Positions 34,219 through 44,700 of a DNA stretch of 64,000 nt are shown here, piece after piece. Source of the DNA: an uncultured Porphyromonadaceae bacterium. GTDB taxonomy: Bacteria > Bacteroidota > Bacteroidia > Bacteroidales > Muribaculaceae. Every line of letters begins with the position of its first letter. Within the stretch, counting starts at the first letter, position 1. Position numbers and translations under genes: made by a program. The stretch covers positions 62,001-126,000 of the forward strand of contig CABUWI010000005.1 in the NCBI GenBank assembly GCA_902495245.1, read 5' to 3'. Under the pieces are notes generated by a model, which ran no database searches, was not told where the DNA came from, and saw only the letters and a list, made by a program, of their open reading frames with translations.

Positions 34219-35486
34219 TAGGGGCGGGGAATCCAGGAGCGGGGACGGGCGAGGCGCACCAGGAAAATGAGGCCGCGGAAGGTGAGTTCGCAGGCCATGG
34301 CTATCCAGACGCCGTCGAGCCCGTAGCTGCGGCTCAGCAGCCACGCCAGCGGCAGCCTCACGAGCCATATGCTGCCGAAATTCATGACGGCGGGCACAAG
34401 GGTCTTGCCCACACCCACCATGGCGCCGTAGGCCACTATCGAGGCCGCAAACATCGGTTCGGCCCACGCCTCGATGCGCAGGGCGCTGACGCCCAGTTCG
34501 CGAATCGGTTCGACGGGCGTCATCAGCGCCATGAGCTGCGGGGCGGTGAGCCACATAAGCACGCCCATGACCGACATGACCGCCATGCCGAGCCCCACGG
34601 TGATGTAGCCGAAGCGGGCGGCAAGCCCGTAGCGCCCGGCGCCGTAGCACTGGCCGGTGAGCACGGTGGCGGCATCGCCGATGCCGTAGCCCGGCATGTA
34701 GCAGAGGCTCTCGGCCGTAACGGCGAAGGCGTTGGCCGCGATGGCATAGACGCCGAGCGGCGCCACGATGACGGTTACGGCAATCTGCGCGCCGCAGATA
34801 ATGGCATGTTCCGACGCCATCGGCACGGCAATCTTCACGGCTTTGTCGATGACGCCGCGGGTCATGCGGAACGAGCCGGGACGCCCGCGCAGGGCCAGCT
34901 CGGGCTGGCGGCGCCACAGGTAGCCGAGCATCACGGCGGCCGACACGGCTTCGGCCGTAACCGTGCCGAGGGCGGCGCCGAGCACCCCGAGGTCAAGCAC
35001 GAAGATGAACAGATAGTTGAACACGACGTCGAGCGCGCACATGCCGACATTGACCAGGCTCGGCACCTTCATGTTGCCCACCGCGCGCAACATGCCGCCG
35101 GCCAGATAGTTGACCGTCAGCAGCGGCAGCGCGGCCACGAAGACGGCAAAATAGACCGTGGCGCCACCGCATATAGCCTCGCCGCCGCCGAGCCACACGG
35201 GCAGCGGCCACGCGATGGCAAGGCCTATGAGACCCATAATTAGTCCGAAAATGAGCGAGGCCGTCAGCCCCTGGCGCAGCACGTCGCGCGCGCCGGCGTC
35301 ATCGTTGGCGCCGACGCGGTGGGCGGCCTGCACGGTGAAGCCGGCCGTGGCCATGGAGCAGGTGCCCCAGAAGAGCCACAGGCTCGTGCTGACGAGGCCT
35401 ATCGACGCCGAGGCGTCGGCGCCGAGATGGCCGACCATCGCCGCGTCGATATATTGCATGACGATGCTCGACAGCTGGGCCAGCAT
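34218..35486 (-). CDS. MATE-family efflux transporter
   Basis: An inner-membrane multidrug and toxin extrusion transporter, 422 residues from the first in-frame ATG, with about twelve hydrophobic helices. It has the family pattern MLAQLSSIVMQYIDAAMVGH, LGADASASIGL, with later repeats such as GYGIGDAATVLTGQCYGAGR and AWAEPMFAASIVAYGAMVGV. MATE proteins export cationic compounds using a proton or sodium gradient. Coding homology appears to extend upstream of the ATG (the frame reads RQGRELGLGAQLRLTASLAL), but no ATG, GTG or TTG is present there; only ATA codons. The 3' end coincides with the REP repeat. It lies 80 bases downstream of the DUF3737 gene. Confidence 0.85.
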   Translation of the reverse strand: MLAQLSSIVMQYIDAAMVGHLGADASASIGLVSTSLWLFWGTCSMATAGFTVQAAHRVGANDDAGARDVLRQGLTASLIFGLIMGLIGLAIAWPLPVWLGGGEAICGGATVYFAVFVAALPLLTVNYLAGGMLRAVGNMKVPSLVNVGMCALDVVFNYLFIFVLDLGVLGAALGTVTAEAVSAAVMLGYLWRRQPELALRGRPGSFRMTRGVIDKAVKIAVPMASEHAIICGAQIAVTVIVAPLGVYAIAANAFAVTAESLCYMPGYGIGDAATVLTGQCYGAGRYGLAARFGYITVGLGMAVMSVMGVLMWLTAPQLMALMTPVEPIRELGVSALRIEAWAEPMFAASIVAYGAMVGVGKTLVPAVMNFGSIWLVRLPLAWLLSRSYGLDGVWIAMACELTFRGLIFLVRLARPRSWIPRP

Positions 35487-35566
35487 GGCCGGCAGAGCCA
35501 GCGATGCCGTCAGCCGCAGTTGGGCGCCGAGCCCGAGCTCGCGCCCCTGCCTTATGTGGTGTATGC

Positions 35567-36412
35567 TTACCCCACGACGCTGATTTCAACCGGCTCGACG
35601 GCTTTCGAGAAGCCGTCGGTAATCACCTCGCCCACGCCGGCCACTTCGATGCGCCCTGCGCGCGGGTTCTTGATTGAGGTTACGGGGCTGAGAATGCGGG
35701 CATTGACTTCCGAGTCCTCGAAGGCGAGGTCGCAGTCGGGGGCAAACACGCAGTCTTCGAGAATCAGGTCTGAGCAATAGCAGAGCGGCTGAGTGCCCGA
35801 AATGTGGCAGCGCACCAGGCGCAGCCGCCGCGAGTGCCATCCGAGATATTCGCCCGTCAGTTCCGAGTCGTATATGGTTACGTTCTCCGTGGCCCAGAAA
35901 GCGTCTTTCGAGTCGATGCGGGCGTTGCGGATTTCGACGTTGCGGCAATACTGGAACGAGTAGTTGCCCTGCTGCGTCCAGCGGTCAATCGTGATGTCGT
36001 GCGAGTGCATGAACAGGTAGTCGGCCTTGACCACCGAGCAGTCGCTAATAGAGACGTTGGCGCAGTGCCACAGCGTCTCTTCGGCATCGGTGAACTCCAC
36101 GTCGCGGAGCACGAGGCCGTCGACTTCGCGGAACATTTTCGGCGCGTCGACGCGGCAGCGCTCCATGCGCCCGTTGCGCGAGTACCAGATGGCGGCGCGT
36201 GCGCCGGGGCGGAACACGCTGTCGGCCACGGTGAAGCCGTCGGTGTGCCACAGCGGATACTTGCCGTTGAAGTCGCAGACCGTGGCGCTGACGGCTGCGG
36301 TGCATTTCAGCGCCGACTCTCCCGGCAGGAAACTGACGCCGCGCAGGGTGAGTGCGCGGCGTCCGAACAGCGGCCTTTCGCCGCCGAATTCAGTGTTCTC
36401 AATCAGTTGCAT
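35567..36412 (-). CDS. DUF3737 family protein
   Basis: A 281-residue protein of DUF3737, a family with right-handed beta-helix character. Repeats of short strands are visible throughout: LVLRDVEFTDAEETLWHCAN, VSISDCSVVKADYLFMHSHD, VEIRNARIDSKDAFWATENV. The start MQLIENTEFGGERPLFGRR at 36412 is the conserved family N-terminus; a longer reading from 36559 lies inside the sulfatase gene in another frame. It has no signal peptide. Parallel beta-helices often act on or bind polysaccharides, but the biochemical function of DUF3737 is not known to me. It overlaps the sulfatase gene by 14 bases. Confidence 0.85.
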   Translation of the reverse strand: MQLIENTEFGGERPLFGRRALTLRGVSFLPGESALKCTAAVSATVCDFNGKYPLWHTDGFTVADSVFRPGARAAIWYSRNGRMERCRVDAPKMFREVDGLVLRDVEFTDAEETLWHCANVSISDCSVVKADYLFMHSHDITIDRWTQQGNYSFQYCRNVEIRNARIDSKDAFWATENVTIYDSELTGEYLGWHSRRLRLVRCHISGTQPLCYCSDLILEDCVFAPDCDLAFEDSEVNARILSPVTSIKNPRAGRIEVAGVGEVITDGFSKAVEPVEISVVG

Positions 36413-38006
36413 GAACGTCTTTCGGATATTTGTGGCGAATCGGGTCGTCATATTCCTCCTGAAGCTCCCAGAGGCGTTGGCGCAGCTTTTCGGTGATTTC
36501 TTCCGTGCCGGGCTGACCGTAGATGTTGTGCATCTCAGCGGGGTCTTCCTTGAGGTCATAGAGTTCCCAAACGTCTATGTCGTTATAGAAATGAATCAGC
36601 TTGTAGCGGTCGGTGCGCACGCCGTAGTGGCGTTTGGCCATGTGTTCGGCCGGATACTCGTAGTAGTGGTAATAGAGCGCGTCGCGCCAGTCTTTCGGGT
36701 GCTCGCCGCGCAACAGGGGCAGCAGCGACTTGCCGTGCATGTCTTCGGGCACCTCAACGCCGGCAATCTCCAGGAATGTGGGTGCGTAGTCGATGTTCTG
36801 CACCATCTCGTTGATTTCGCCGCGGGCGTTGAGGCCCTTGGGCAGGTGCATCAGCAGCGGCGTATTGAACGACTCCTCATACATGAAGCGCTTGTCGAAC
36901 CAGCCGTGCTCGCCCATGTAGAAGCCCTGGTCGGAGGTGTAGACAACGAGCGTGTTGTCAAGCATATTGTGCTCCTCCAGATAGTCGAGCACGCGGCCCA
37001 CGTTGTCGTCGAGGCTCTTCAGCGTTTTCAGATAGTCGCGTATGTAGCGCTGGAAGCGCCATTCGGCCAGCTCTTCGGGCGACATCTTGTCGACGTTGGC
37101 ATAGTAGTCGGCTATGATGGGGTTGTAGAAGTCGTCCCATGCCTTGCGCTGTTCGGCGTCCATGCGGCCCAGGAATGATTCATACTGCGCTTTGAGTCGC
37201 GTAATCGAGTCGGGGTGGAGCATCTTCAGGTCATACTGAATGTCCATGTCGTGGGGGCTGGCCACTCTCATCTCGGCGGTCTTTGCGGCCTCGCGGCCTT
37301 CGTAGTCGTCGAAGAAGTTCGAGGGCAGCGGGAAGGTTTTGTCCTCATAGAGGCGCAGGTTGCAGGTGTCGGCCATCCAGTTGCGGTGTTGCGCCTTGTG
37401 GTGAATCAGCAGGGCGAAGGGCCGCGACTTGTCCTTGCGGTTCTCGAGCCAGTCGAGGCTCATGTCGGTGATGAGGTCGGTGATGTAGCCGTGGACGGTG
37501 TCCTGACTGCCGTCCATGTTTATGAATGTCGGGTTATAGTAGTCGCCCTGACCGGGGACTACGCGCCACGTGTCGAAGCCCGTGGGCTCGGAAATCAGAT
37601 GCCACTTGCCGAAGAGGGCGGTTTCGTAGCCGGCCTTCTGCAGATATTTCGGGAAGGTGGGTTGCGAGCCGTCGAAGGGCAGGCCGCTCTCGTTGTCGGT
37701 GTAGCCGTTGGCGTGGCTGTGCTTGCCCGTAACCATGCATGCGCGCGAGGGGCCTGAAAGACTGTTGGCCACGAACGAGCGGTTGAACTTGACGCCGTCG
37801 GCGGCGATGCGGTCAAGGTTGGGGGTCTGCGCATAGCGCGTGTCGTAGGCCGAGAGCATCTGGGCGGTGTGGTCGTCGGTCATGATGAACACGATGTTGT
37901 AGCGCGGAGCCTTCTCGGCGTCCTTGTCAGCCTTGCACCCTTGCAGGGCTGCGGCGCCGGGCACGAGCGTCAGGCCTACGGCAGCCGGCAGAAACATTGA
38001 TTTCAT
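36399..38006 (-). CDS. Serine-type sulfatase, probable 6-O-GlcNAc-sulfatase-like (S1)
   Basis: A 535-residue exported S1-family sulfatase. The N-terminus looks like a lipoprotein signal (ALQGC, Cys24). The metal-binding DD (44-45) is in VFIMTDDHTAQ, and the formylglycine motif is S84-G-P-S-R88 in NSLSGPSRACMVTGKHSHAN. Ser rather than Cys means activation needs an anaerobic radical-SAM maturase, encoded elsewhere. The NSLSGPSRACMVTGKHSH context and the YYHYYEYPAEHMAKRHYGVR segment resemble sulfatases acting on 6-sulfated N-acetylglucosamine; that substrate is inference, supported by the GH20 array nearby. It overlaps the DUF3737 gene by 14 bases. Confidence 0.88.
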   Translation of the reverse strand: MKSMFLPAAVGLTLVPGAAALQGCKADKDAEKAPRYNIVFIMTDDHTAQMLSAYDTRYAQTPNLDRIAADGVKFNRSFVANSLSGPSRACMVTGKHSHANGYTDNESGLPFDGSQPTFPKYLQKAGYETALFGKWHLISEPTGFDTWRVVPGQGDYYNPTFINMDGSQDTVHGYITDLITDMSLDWLENRKDKSRPFALLIHHKAQHRNWMADTCNLRLYEDKTFPLPSNFFDDYEGREAAKTAEMRVASPHDMDIQYDLKMLHPDSITRLKAQYESFLGRMDAEQRKAWDDFYNPIIADYYANVDKMSPEELAEWRFQRYIRDYLKTLKSLDDNVGRVLDYLEEHNMLDNTLVVYTSDQGFYMGEHGWFDKRFMYEESFNTPLLMHLPKGLNARGEINEMVQNIDYAPTFLEIAGVEVPEDMHGKSLLPLLRGEHPKDWRDALYYHYYEYPAEHMAKRHYGVRTDRYKLIHFYNDIDVWELYDLKEDPAEMHNIYGQPGTEEITEKLRQRLWELQEEYDDPIRHKYPKDVHATD

Positions 38007-38062
38007 AAGTCGGTGGAGAAAAATGTGTTGTGATTGGTGTCAGATTGGTTTATTGCGTAATA

Positions 38063-38194
38063 TCAGTCGTTTTCCTTATTGTCGGCAGGGGCGGTAGGCG
38101 ACTTGCGCTGTACGGGCTTGAACTTCTTGCGGGCCGGTTTGAGTTTGCCCGCAAGATAGTCTTCCATTCGTTTTTCGAGATAACCGTCGGCCAT
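38063..38194 (-). CDS. 43-residue basic protein
   Basis: A short frame beginning MADGYLEKRMEDYLAGKLKP and ending KSPTAPADNKEND, starting 6 bases after the stop of the outer-membrane protein gene. The N-terminal part is a charged amphipathic helix, followed by a very basic stretch (ARKKFKPVQRKS). The MAD-YLEKRMEDY opening is one I associate with small conserved Bacteroidales proteins, so I think it is real. There is no signal peptide and the function is unknown. The tight spacing indicates co-transcription with the preceding gene; the sulfatase gene starts 56 bases further on. Confidence 0.6.
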   Translation of the reverse strand: MADGYLEKRMEDYLAGKLKPARKKFKPVQRKSPTAPADNKEND

Positions 38195-38200
38195 GGCTGC

Positions 38201-38779
38201 TCAGAATTCAAAGTTTATCCGCGCGAAGAACGAGAATTTCATGCCCTTGCTCTTGAAGGGGGCGTTGAATGAAATCTGGTCTTTAGGCGTTTCGCGTTCG
38301 TAGGCCGTGGCATACTGCGGACCCACCTCGACGTTAAGCGCCAGCTTTTGGTTGAAGGGCACCCGGAAGCCGCACGCAAGCTGCACCAGGCCGCCCGTGC
38401 CTCCCTCGGTGGCGAACTGCGCGCCCAGACGCGCGGCGATGTGCGGATAGATTCGGCGCATGTATTGCGAGGGAAAGTAGAGCCGGCCCTCGGCAAACAC
38501 GGGGATAACGCCCTGACTGTCTTCGGTGTCGGCAATGTAGCCGGCACCGGCGCCGACGAAGATGCGCGGCGTAACCATGTAGCCGTGGCTCGTGGTGGCG
38601 CCGATGCTGAAGCCGCCGGGGCCGAACGCGCCGGGCGAGCCCATTTCTACGCCGACAAAGCCTACATAGCCCGCGGCGGGAATTTTGTCGTGAAGGTTGG
38701 TATAGCGCTTCAGCTCCTTGGCCTGCGCGCCGAGAGCGGTCGCAATGACCGCCAGAGTAAGTATAATCAGTTTTCTCAT
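38201..38779 (-). CDS. Small outer-membrane beta-barrel protein
   Basis: A 192-residue exported protein. The signal peptide is RKLIILTLAVIATALGAQA. The rest has the strand pattern of a porin-like eight-strand barrel: GGFSIGATTSHGYMVTPRIF, VGAGAGYIADTE, VIPVFAEGRLYFPSQY, LVQLACGFRVPF, and ends with the aromatic FFARINFEF, the usual C-terminal barrel signature with terminal Phe. No ligand or partner is evident. It has a consensus promoter and a ~120-nt leader, and heads the block with the 43-residue protein and, possibly, the sulfatase. Confidence 0.8.
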   Translation of the reverse strand: MRKLIILTLAVIATALGAQAKELKRYTNLHDKIPAAGYVGFVGVEMGSPGAFGPGGFSIGATTSHGYMVTPRIFVGAGAGYIADTEDSQGVIPVFAEGRLYFPSQYMRRIYPHIAARLGAQFATEGGTGGLVQLACGFRVPFNQKLALNVEVGPQYATAYERETPKDQISFNAPFKSKGMKFSFFARINFEF

Positions 38780-38903
38780 ATCGTTTCTATAACGTAATAC
38801 ATCACTTCAAAATTACAAAAAACTCCCTAAAAAACAAAAAATTATCCGCCGTCCCGGCGAATAATCTTCATTACCTTAAATCTAATACCATGAAAAACTG
38901 GTG

Positions 38904-38934
38904 CAAAGGTAGTAACTTCTCTGAAAATGTCAAA
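38904..38934 (-). promoter_or_regulatory. Promoter of the small outer-membrane protein
   Basis: On the minus strand TTTG (38934-38931) and TACCTTTG (38911-38904) are separated by 19 bp, a full consensus match located just past the aroC stop. Confidence 0.8.
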
Positions 38935-38938
38935 TATT

Positions 38939-39985
<1,047 letters not shown>

Positions 39986-40474
39986 TCAGTTCTCTTTTAT
40001 GAGGTCGGTGCAGGTGGCGCCGACGTAGTTTATCAGGTCTTGCGGATTGATTGCCAGCTGCAGGCCGCGGCGTCCGGCCGAGACGTAGATGCGGTCAAAG
40101 TCGGTGGCCGTGAGATGGAAAAACGTCGGCAGCGGCTTCTTCATGCCCACGGGCGAGCAGCCGCCGCGAATATAGCCCGTCAGCGGCAGCAGCTCTTTCA
40201 TGGCAATGAGGTCGGCCTTCTTGACGCCGGCCGCGCGCGCAGCCTTTTTCAGGTCGACTTCGGCATTGCCCGGCACGACGCACACAAAGTGCTGTCCAGC
40301 CTTGTCGCCGTGGAGCACCAGCGTTTTGAACACACGGTTTATGTCTTCGCCAAGCGCGTCGGCGACGTGTTGTGCCGCCAGGTCGTCGGGGTCGAACTCA
40401 TAGGGAATCAGTTCGAACGCCACGCCAGCCTTCTCCAGCAGCCGCGCCGCATTGGTTTTAGGTTCAGCTTTCAT
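39986..40474 (-). CDS. ybaK: Cys-tRNA(Pro)/Cys-tRNA(Cys) deacylase
   Basis: A 162-residue YbaK/EbsC-family editing protein that hydrolyses mischarged Cys-tRNA(Pro). Family signatures are visible: NAARLLEKAGVAFELIPYEF, VFKTLVLHGDKAGQHFVCVV, the catalytic Lys region in VFKTLVL and the GYIRGGCSPVGMKKPLPTFF loop. Length matches the family (~155-160). Directly upstream of aroC with no gap, a pairing without obvious metabolic logic. Confidence 0.92.
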   Translation of the reverse strand: MKAEPKTNAARLLEKAGVAFELIPYEFDPDDLAAQHVADALGEDINRVFKTLVLHGDKAGQHFVCVVPGNAEVDLKKAARAAGVKKADLIAMKELLPLTGYIRGGCSPVGMKKPLPTFFHLTATDFDRIYVSAGRRGLQLAINPQDLINYVGATCTDLIKEN

Positions 40475-40497
40475 ATGCCGGCAAAGGTAAGAAAAAA

Positions 40498-41580
40498 TTA
40501 AGAATTATGAACTAATCCTTCAATCAGTTTTTTGATTTCGTTTTCATATTCGGCAACTCCTATGGGTCGTTCAATTCCTTCGAAAGACCATTCCACGACG
40601 GTATCATCTTTGGAGCGACAAATGAGCAAGCCGATTGTGCGGTTGTCGTTTTTACCCCGTAATAAATGGTCTACGGCCGAGACATAGAAGTTCAGTTTTC
40701 CTGCATATTCCGGCATAAACGGAACTATTTTAAGTTCGCAAACAACATATCTGTGGCTGGGTATGTGGTAAAATATCAAATCAGGGTAGTATGTCTGACC
40801 TCCGGGCATTGTAAGTTGCATCTGGCGTCCGACAAATGAAAATCCTTTGCCAAGCTCCAATAAAAAATCTGTTATGTGCCTGACTAATTCGTTCTCAAAT
40901 TCCTTTTCAGTATAATTAAGAGGCATTTGCAAGAACTCAAAATTATATGGACTTTTGAGCATTTGGTTGGCAAGTAGTGATTCACTCTCAGGTAAATGCC
41001 TGTCAAAATTTGTTATGGCATTTGCATGGCTATTGTAGTAACCTTCCGAAATATAATGCTCCAATTCCGTCCGGCTCCACCCGTGTTCACACACTTGAAA
41101 TATATAAAACAGCGCCTCTTGTAATGATTTTGATTTTGCGGTAATTACAATATGCTGCCCCCAAGGAACATTGGCGAAAAAATAGGGCATAGTAATTGAG
41201 CCTGTATCTTTGATGTCTCCGAAAAAGTCAACAGCTTGTTGACTTTTTATAACCCATTGGCTATATGTTTTATACCATCTGCGAGCTGCCTTGATGTTGG
41301 TAAGCGATAGTCCGGTATCTCCGGGAAATTCCGCCTGTAAATCCAGAGTTACATTCTTGAGCAGGCCATCACCATATCGGGCATTCTTTGACATGGCGCA
41401 AATGTCGCGGCCCAGTTCCCAGTAAAAATTAAGCATTTCGCTGTTGATTTTTACTACTGCACGGATTTGCGCCTTACGGTAACGCTGTTTCAGTTCCGTA
41501 AGCCAACTCTTATATTCTTGTGTCATTGCCGAGGGCTCTCGGTTAACGAACATCGGTTTCTGGGTCTCTTCTGATGGCAT
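40498..41580 (-). CDS. DUF1016 (YhcG-type) PD-(D/E)XK nuclease family protein
   Basis: A 360-residue protein. The N-terminal DUF1016 region includes VKINSEMLNFYWELGRDICA and YFANVPWGQHIVITAKSKSL. The C-terminal PD-(D/E)XK nuclease domain has YYPDLIFYHIPSHRYVVCEL, KIVPFMPEYAGKLNFYVSAV, with Asp and Glu-x-Lys catalytic residues in place. The start at 41580 follows a -7 box by 19 bases; the in-frame upstream ATG lies before that box. Such genes are often found with restriction-modification or other defence genes, but here it is alone. Its codon use and A/T-rich composition differ sharply from aroC, ybaK and the GH20 genes, a sign of recent transfer. Confidence 0.88.
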   Translation of the reverse strand: MPSEETQKPMFVNREPSAMTQEYKSWLTELKQRYRKAQIRAVVKINSEMLNFYWELGRDICAMSKNARYGDGLLKNVTLDLQAEFPGDTGLSLTNIKAARRWYKTYSQWVIKSQQAVDFFGDIKDTGSITMPYFFANVPWGQHIVITAKSKSLQEALFYIFQVCEHGWSRTELEHYISEGYYNSHANAITNFDRHLPESESLLANQMLKSPYNFEFLQMPLNYTEKEFENELVRHITDFLLELGKGFSFVGRQMQLTMPGGQTYYPDLIFYHIPSHRYVVCELKIVPFMPEYAGKLNFYVSAVDHLLRGKNDNRTIGLLICRSKDDTVVEWSFEGIERPIGVAEYENEIKKLIEGLVHNS

Positions 41581-41599
41581 TGCAATCTGTCTTAAATTG

Positions 41600-41607
41600 C
41601 AAAGGTA
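41600..41607 (-). promoter_or_regulatory. -7 box of the DUF1016 gene
   Basis: TACCTTTG on the minus strand (41607-41600), 19 bases ahead of the ATG at 41580. No TTTG is present at the -33 position. Confidence 0.55.
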
Positions 41608-41665
41608 GCAATTTTTCTCGGATTTACGTCCATATTTCACGCTTGGAAGTTGCAGGAAAAAGAGG

Positions 41666-41700
41666 GACAGGCTGCGTCGCGCGGGGCGACGCAGCCTGTC
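41666..41700 (-). terminator. Terminator of the GH20 array
   Basis: A perfect 15-bp stem (41666-41680 with 41686-41700; GACAGGCTGCGTCGC) and 5-nt loop. On the minus strand it is followed by CCTCTTTTTCC, 30 bases after the stop of the last GH20 gene. Confidence 0.85.
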
Positions 41701-41730
41701 GGTGAGGATTTGCGGTTGGGTCGGCGGGGG

Positions 41731-44700
41731 TTATTTGACGAGAACCTTGACGCCGTTGACAATGTAGATGCCGGGAGCCGAGATGCGGCTCAGACGGTTG
41801 CCGCGCAGGTCGTAGATTGCGCTGCTTGCGTTGCCGGCGGCATTGATTTCGCTGATTGAGCTCTGCTTGTCAGACGTGTAGGTGATGGTTACGGTCTTGT
41901 TGCCTTCAACCTTGTCGAGGCCTTCGGTGCCGTCGATGGCGGTGATGGTGTAGCCCTTGCGGAAGGGTGCGCCCACAACGAAGTCAGCACCCGGAGCGAC
42001 ATAGCGCTCTACGCTTGCAAGCTGTTTGCCTTCGCTGTCAACGGAAACCACGGTAACGGTGAAGTAGGGCTTACCGACGAATTCGTAGATTTCAATCGGG
42101 TGGCCGGGCGAGGTCCAGCCGACGAGGCTCATGTCGTCGTTGCCGTCCCAGCTCAGGCCGTTGCCGCCGGTAATGGTCCAGTGGTCGGTATCGTAGGCAA
42201 AGGTGAAGCCGTAGGGCTTGGTGCCGGTCTTGGCTGCCTGAGATCTAACCAGAGCCTGAATATACTTGCCGCTGGCATAGTTCTTGACGTTGAATTTGCC
42301 GTTGGTGCCGGCTTCGAGCTGCCAGATGTAGAAGGGCGAGAGATTGTTGGCCGTCTTGACGCCTTTGACGGTGCCGTCAAGCAGCTCTCCGCGCCATGCG
42401 TTGCGGTCGGCGTGGGCGTCGCGAATCAGATAGTACTTGCCGGCCTCGACTTCGGTAACCTGACGGGTCGGACGGTCAACGCCGATTACACCCTCGGTCG
42501 AGTAGATTACGGGAACGGTGCAGTCAGAGTTGACGGTGATGGTGGTGGCGTCGGTGCCGAAGCGCTCGAAGTGGAGATAGGGCACTTCGGGAGCCTTGAG
42601 AGTGTAGGTCGTGCCGGGGGCTACGTTTTCTTCGGCGGTCATGACGATGATGCCGTCAGCGGTGGCGCCTTCGTAGCGCACGGTGTAGGCCGAGCGGGTG
42701 TAGACGCAGGCCACGTGGCCGTCGGTGCCTTCGGTGGCGCTTTCAAGTGTCATGTTCTTGAGCTGCGGTGCGGCTGCACTCAGTTCGGTGCCGTCAGCCA
42801 CGCCGCCGGTGAACGAACCGAGGCTGTTGCCCTCCTTGTCGGTGCAGTCAAAGGTCTTGACAGCCACGGGAGTGAACTTCCAGGCGTTGCCCTGCGGGGC
42901 ATAGACGTCGGTGCCGTCTTCGTTCGAACGGCCGGCGCGCACGGTGAGCGGAGCCGAGGTGGCGTCGGCGGGCAGAGGCCAGAGGCCGTTGCCGCTGACG
43001 TTGATGGCGGCCGAGGTGCCGTCGGCGTTGCGGCTGACGGTGATGTCGGCCGTTGCGTCGCCCATGCTGACGGGTTTGCCCAGACGGTTCACGTGAGAGC
43101 CTGCTGCGGCCACGTAGCGGCCGGTAACGGCGTTTTCAAGGGTGATGGTTTGCGAGCCGTCGGGGTTGGTGGTGGCGATGGCTACGTTCCAGACGTTGTT
43201 CTGCCAGGGGGCGTTGGCAGCGCCGAGCTGTGTGTCGGCGTTGTCGGCCATGCTGTAGCCTTCGAATGTGAGGTTCTCGATGACATATGTGCCGCCGGCG
43301 GTGAGAACGGGCTCGGCGGGGTCAACGGGTGTCGTGGGGCCGCCTTCGGGGTAGAACACGAACAGACCCGAGTTGCCGTCTTCGGGGTTGTTGTGCATGT
43401 TGATGCGGAAGTTCTTGCCGCTGAGCGCCTGGTTCATGTACATGTCGTCGGCCGCCTTGGTCGAGTGCAGGGCGTAGTGGTAGGTGCCGTCGGTTTCGGC
43501 GCCGTAGTGTGAGTTGTCAAGAATGAAGTCATAGTGCTTCTCCGAGACGCTGTAGGTCCACATGGCGTTGTTGCCTTCGCCGGTGGGGGTAGTGTTTACC
43601 GAGCCTTCGGGGCTGTGTTTGCAGACCATGGCGTAGTGGCCCTTGTTGGCGGGGTCTTCAACGAACTTCCACCACTGGTTGTCGTTGTTCTCGGCCTGTG
43701 CGCGGCCCCAGAGCTGAATATCAGCCTGAGAGAGGTCGAGCTCGACGCAGAGGCCTTTGCGGGCGTCTGATGCCTTGGTGATGAGTCGATACCACTTTTC
43801 GGGGTCGGGCATCACGTTGCCGGGTTCGACGGGCTCGTCGCCGCCTTCGCGCGGCAGCATGTGGTGTTCGGTATATTTGTAGCCGTTATAGTCGAGCAGG
43901 TCGCGGTCGGCGCTGACGCGGGCAATGAAGTCGTCGAAGTTGCGCTTGTTTTGCGGCGTCCAGCCGATTTCGGCGATGGCGATGAGGCGCGGCAGTGCCA
44001 GCCACTCCATATATTCGCGGTCGCTGACGTGCTCGCACCAGAAGGTGCCCTGCACGCCGAAGCAGAGGTCGTTGTCTTTGTTTGCGAGCGACTGGAAGGG
44101 CTGACGCTCGTAGGTGGCCTTGACGTCATCGTTGCCGTAGCCTGCGCCCGGGGGGTCGTTGGGGGCCTGTTTACGGTTGATGTAGTAGGGACCCCAGGGC
44201 GTGTAGATGCAGCGCAGGCCCAGCTTCTGCGATTTCTCGGCTGCGTCGTCCGGACCGGTCCAGCAGTAGATTGTGGCCTCGGTGCTCTTGATTTCGTCAA
44301 GGTTCATGCCGTCGTAGGTAACGGCTTCGTTCCAGAAGGCAACGCTGCGGCCCTTGGTGCGGGCATAGTCGGCCATCTCCTTGCAGAAGCGCGACTGGTG
44401 CTCGCGAATGTTCTTGTAGCCGTTGGCCTTGTAGGCGGCCTTGCACTCTTCGTTCTGCTCCCAGCCGGTTGCGGGGCATTCGTCGCCGCCGATGTGAATG
44501 AAGTCGGCGGGGAAGATGTCGATGAGCGTGTCGATGATGTCTTTGGCAAACTGCACGGCGGCGGGGTTGGCCACGTTGAGCACGTCAGACGAGATGCCGC
44601 CCGTGTCCCAGACGCGGTGGTCGCCGTCGGGCCAGCACGAAAATTCCGGATAGGCCGCCATGGCTGCGCAGAGATGGTCGGGCATCTCGACTTCGGGAAT

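Noticed and set aside
42100..43512. 470-codon plus-strand frame inside GH20 copy 1
   Set aside because: Antisense shadow of the binding modules, Gly/Val/Ala-rich with no family features.
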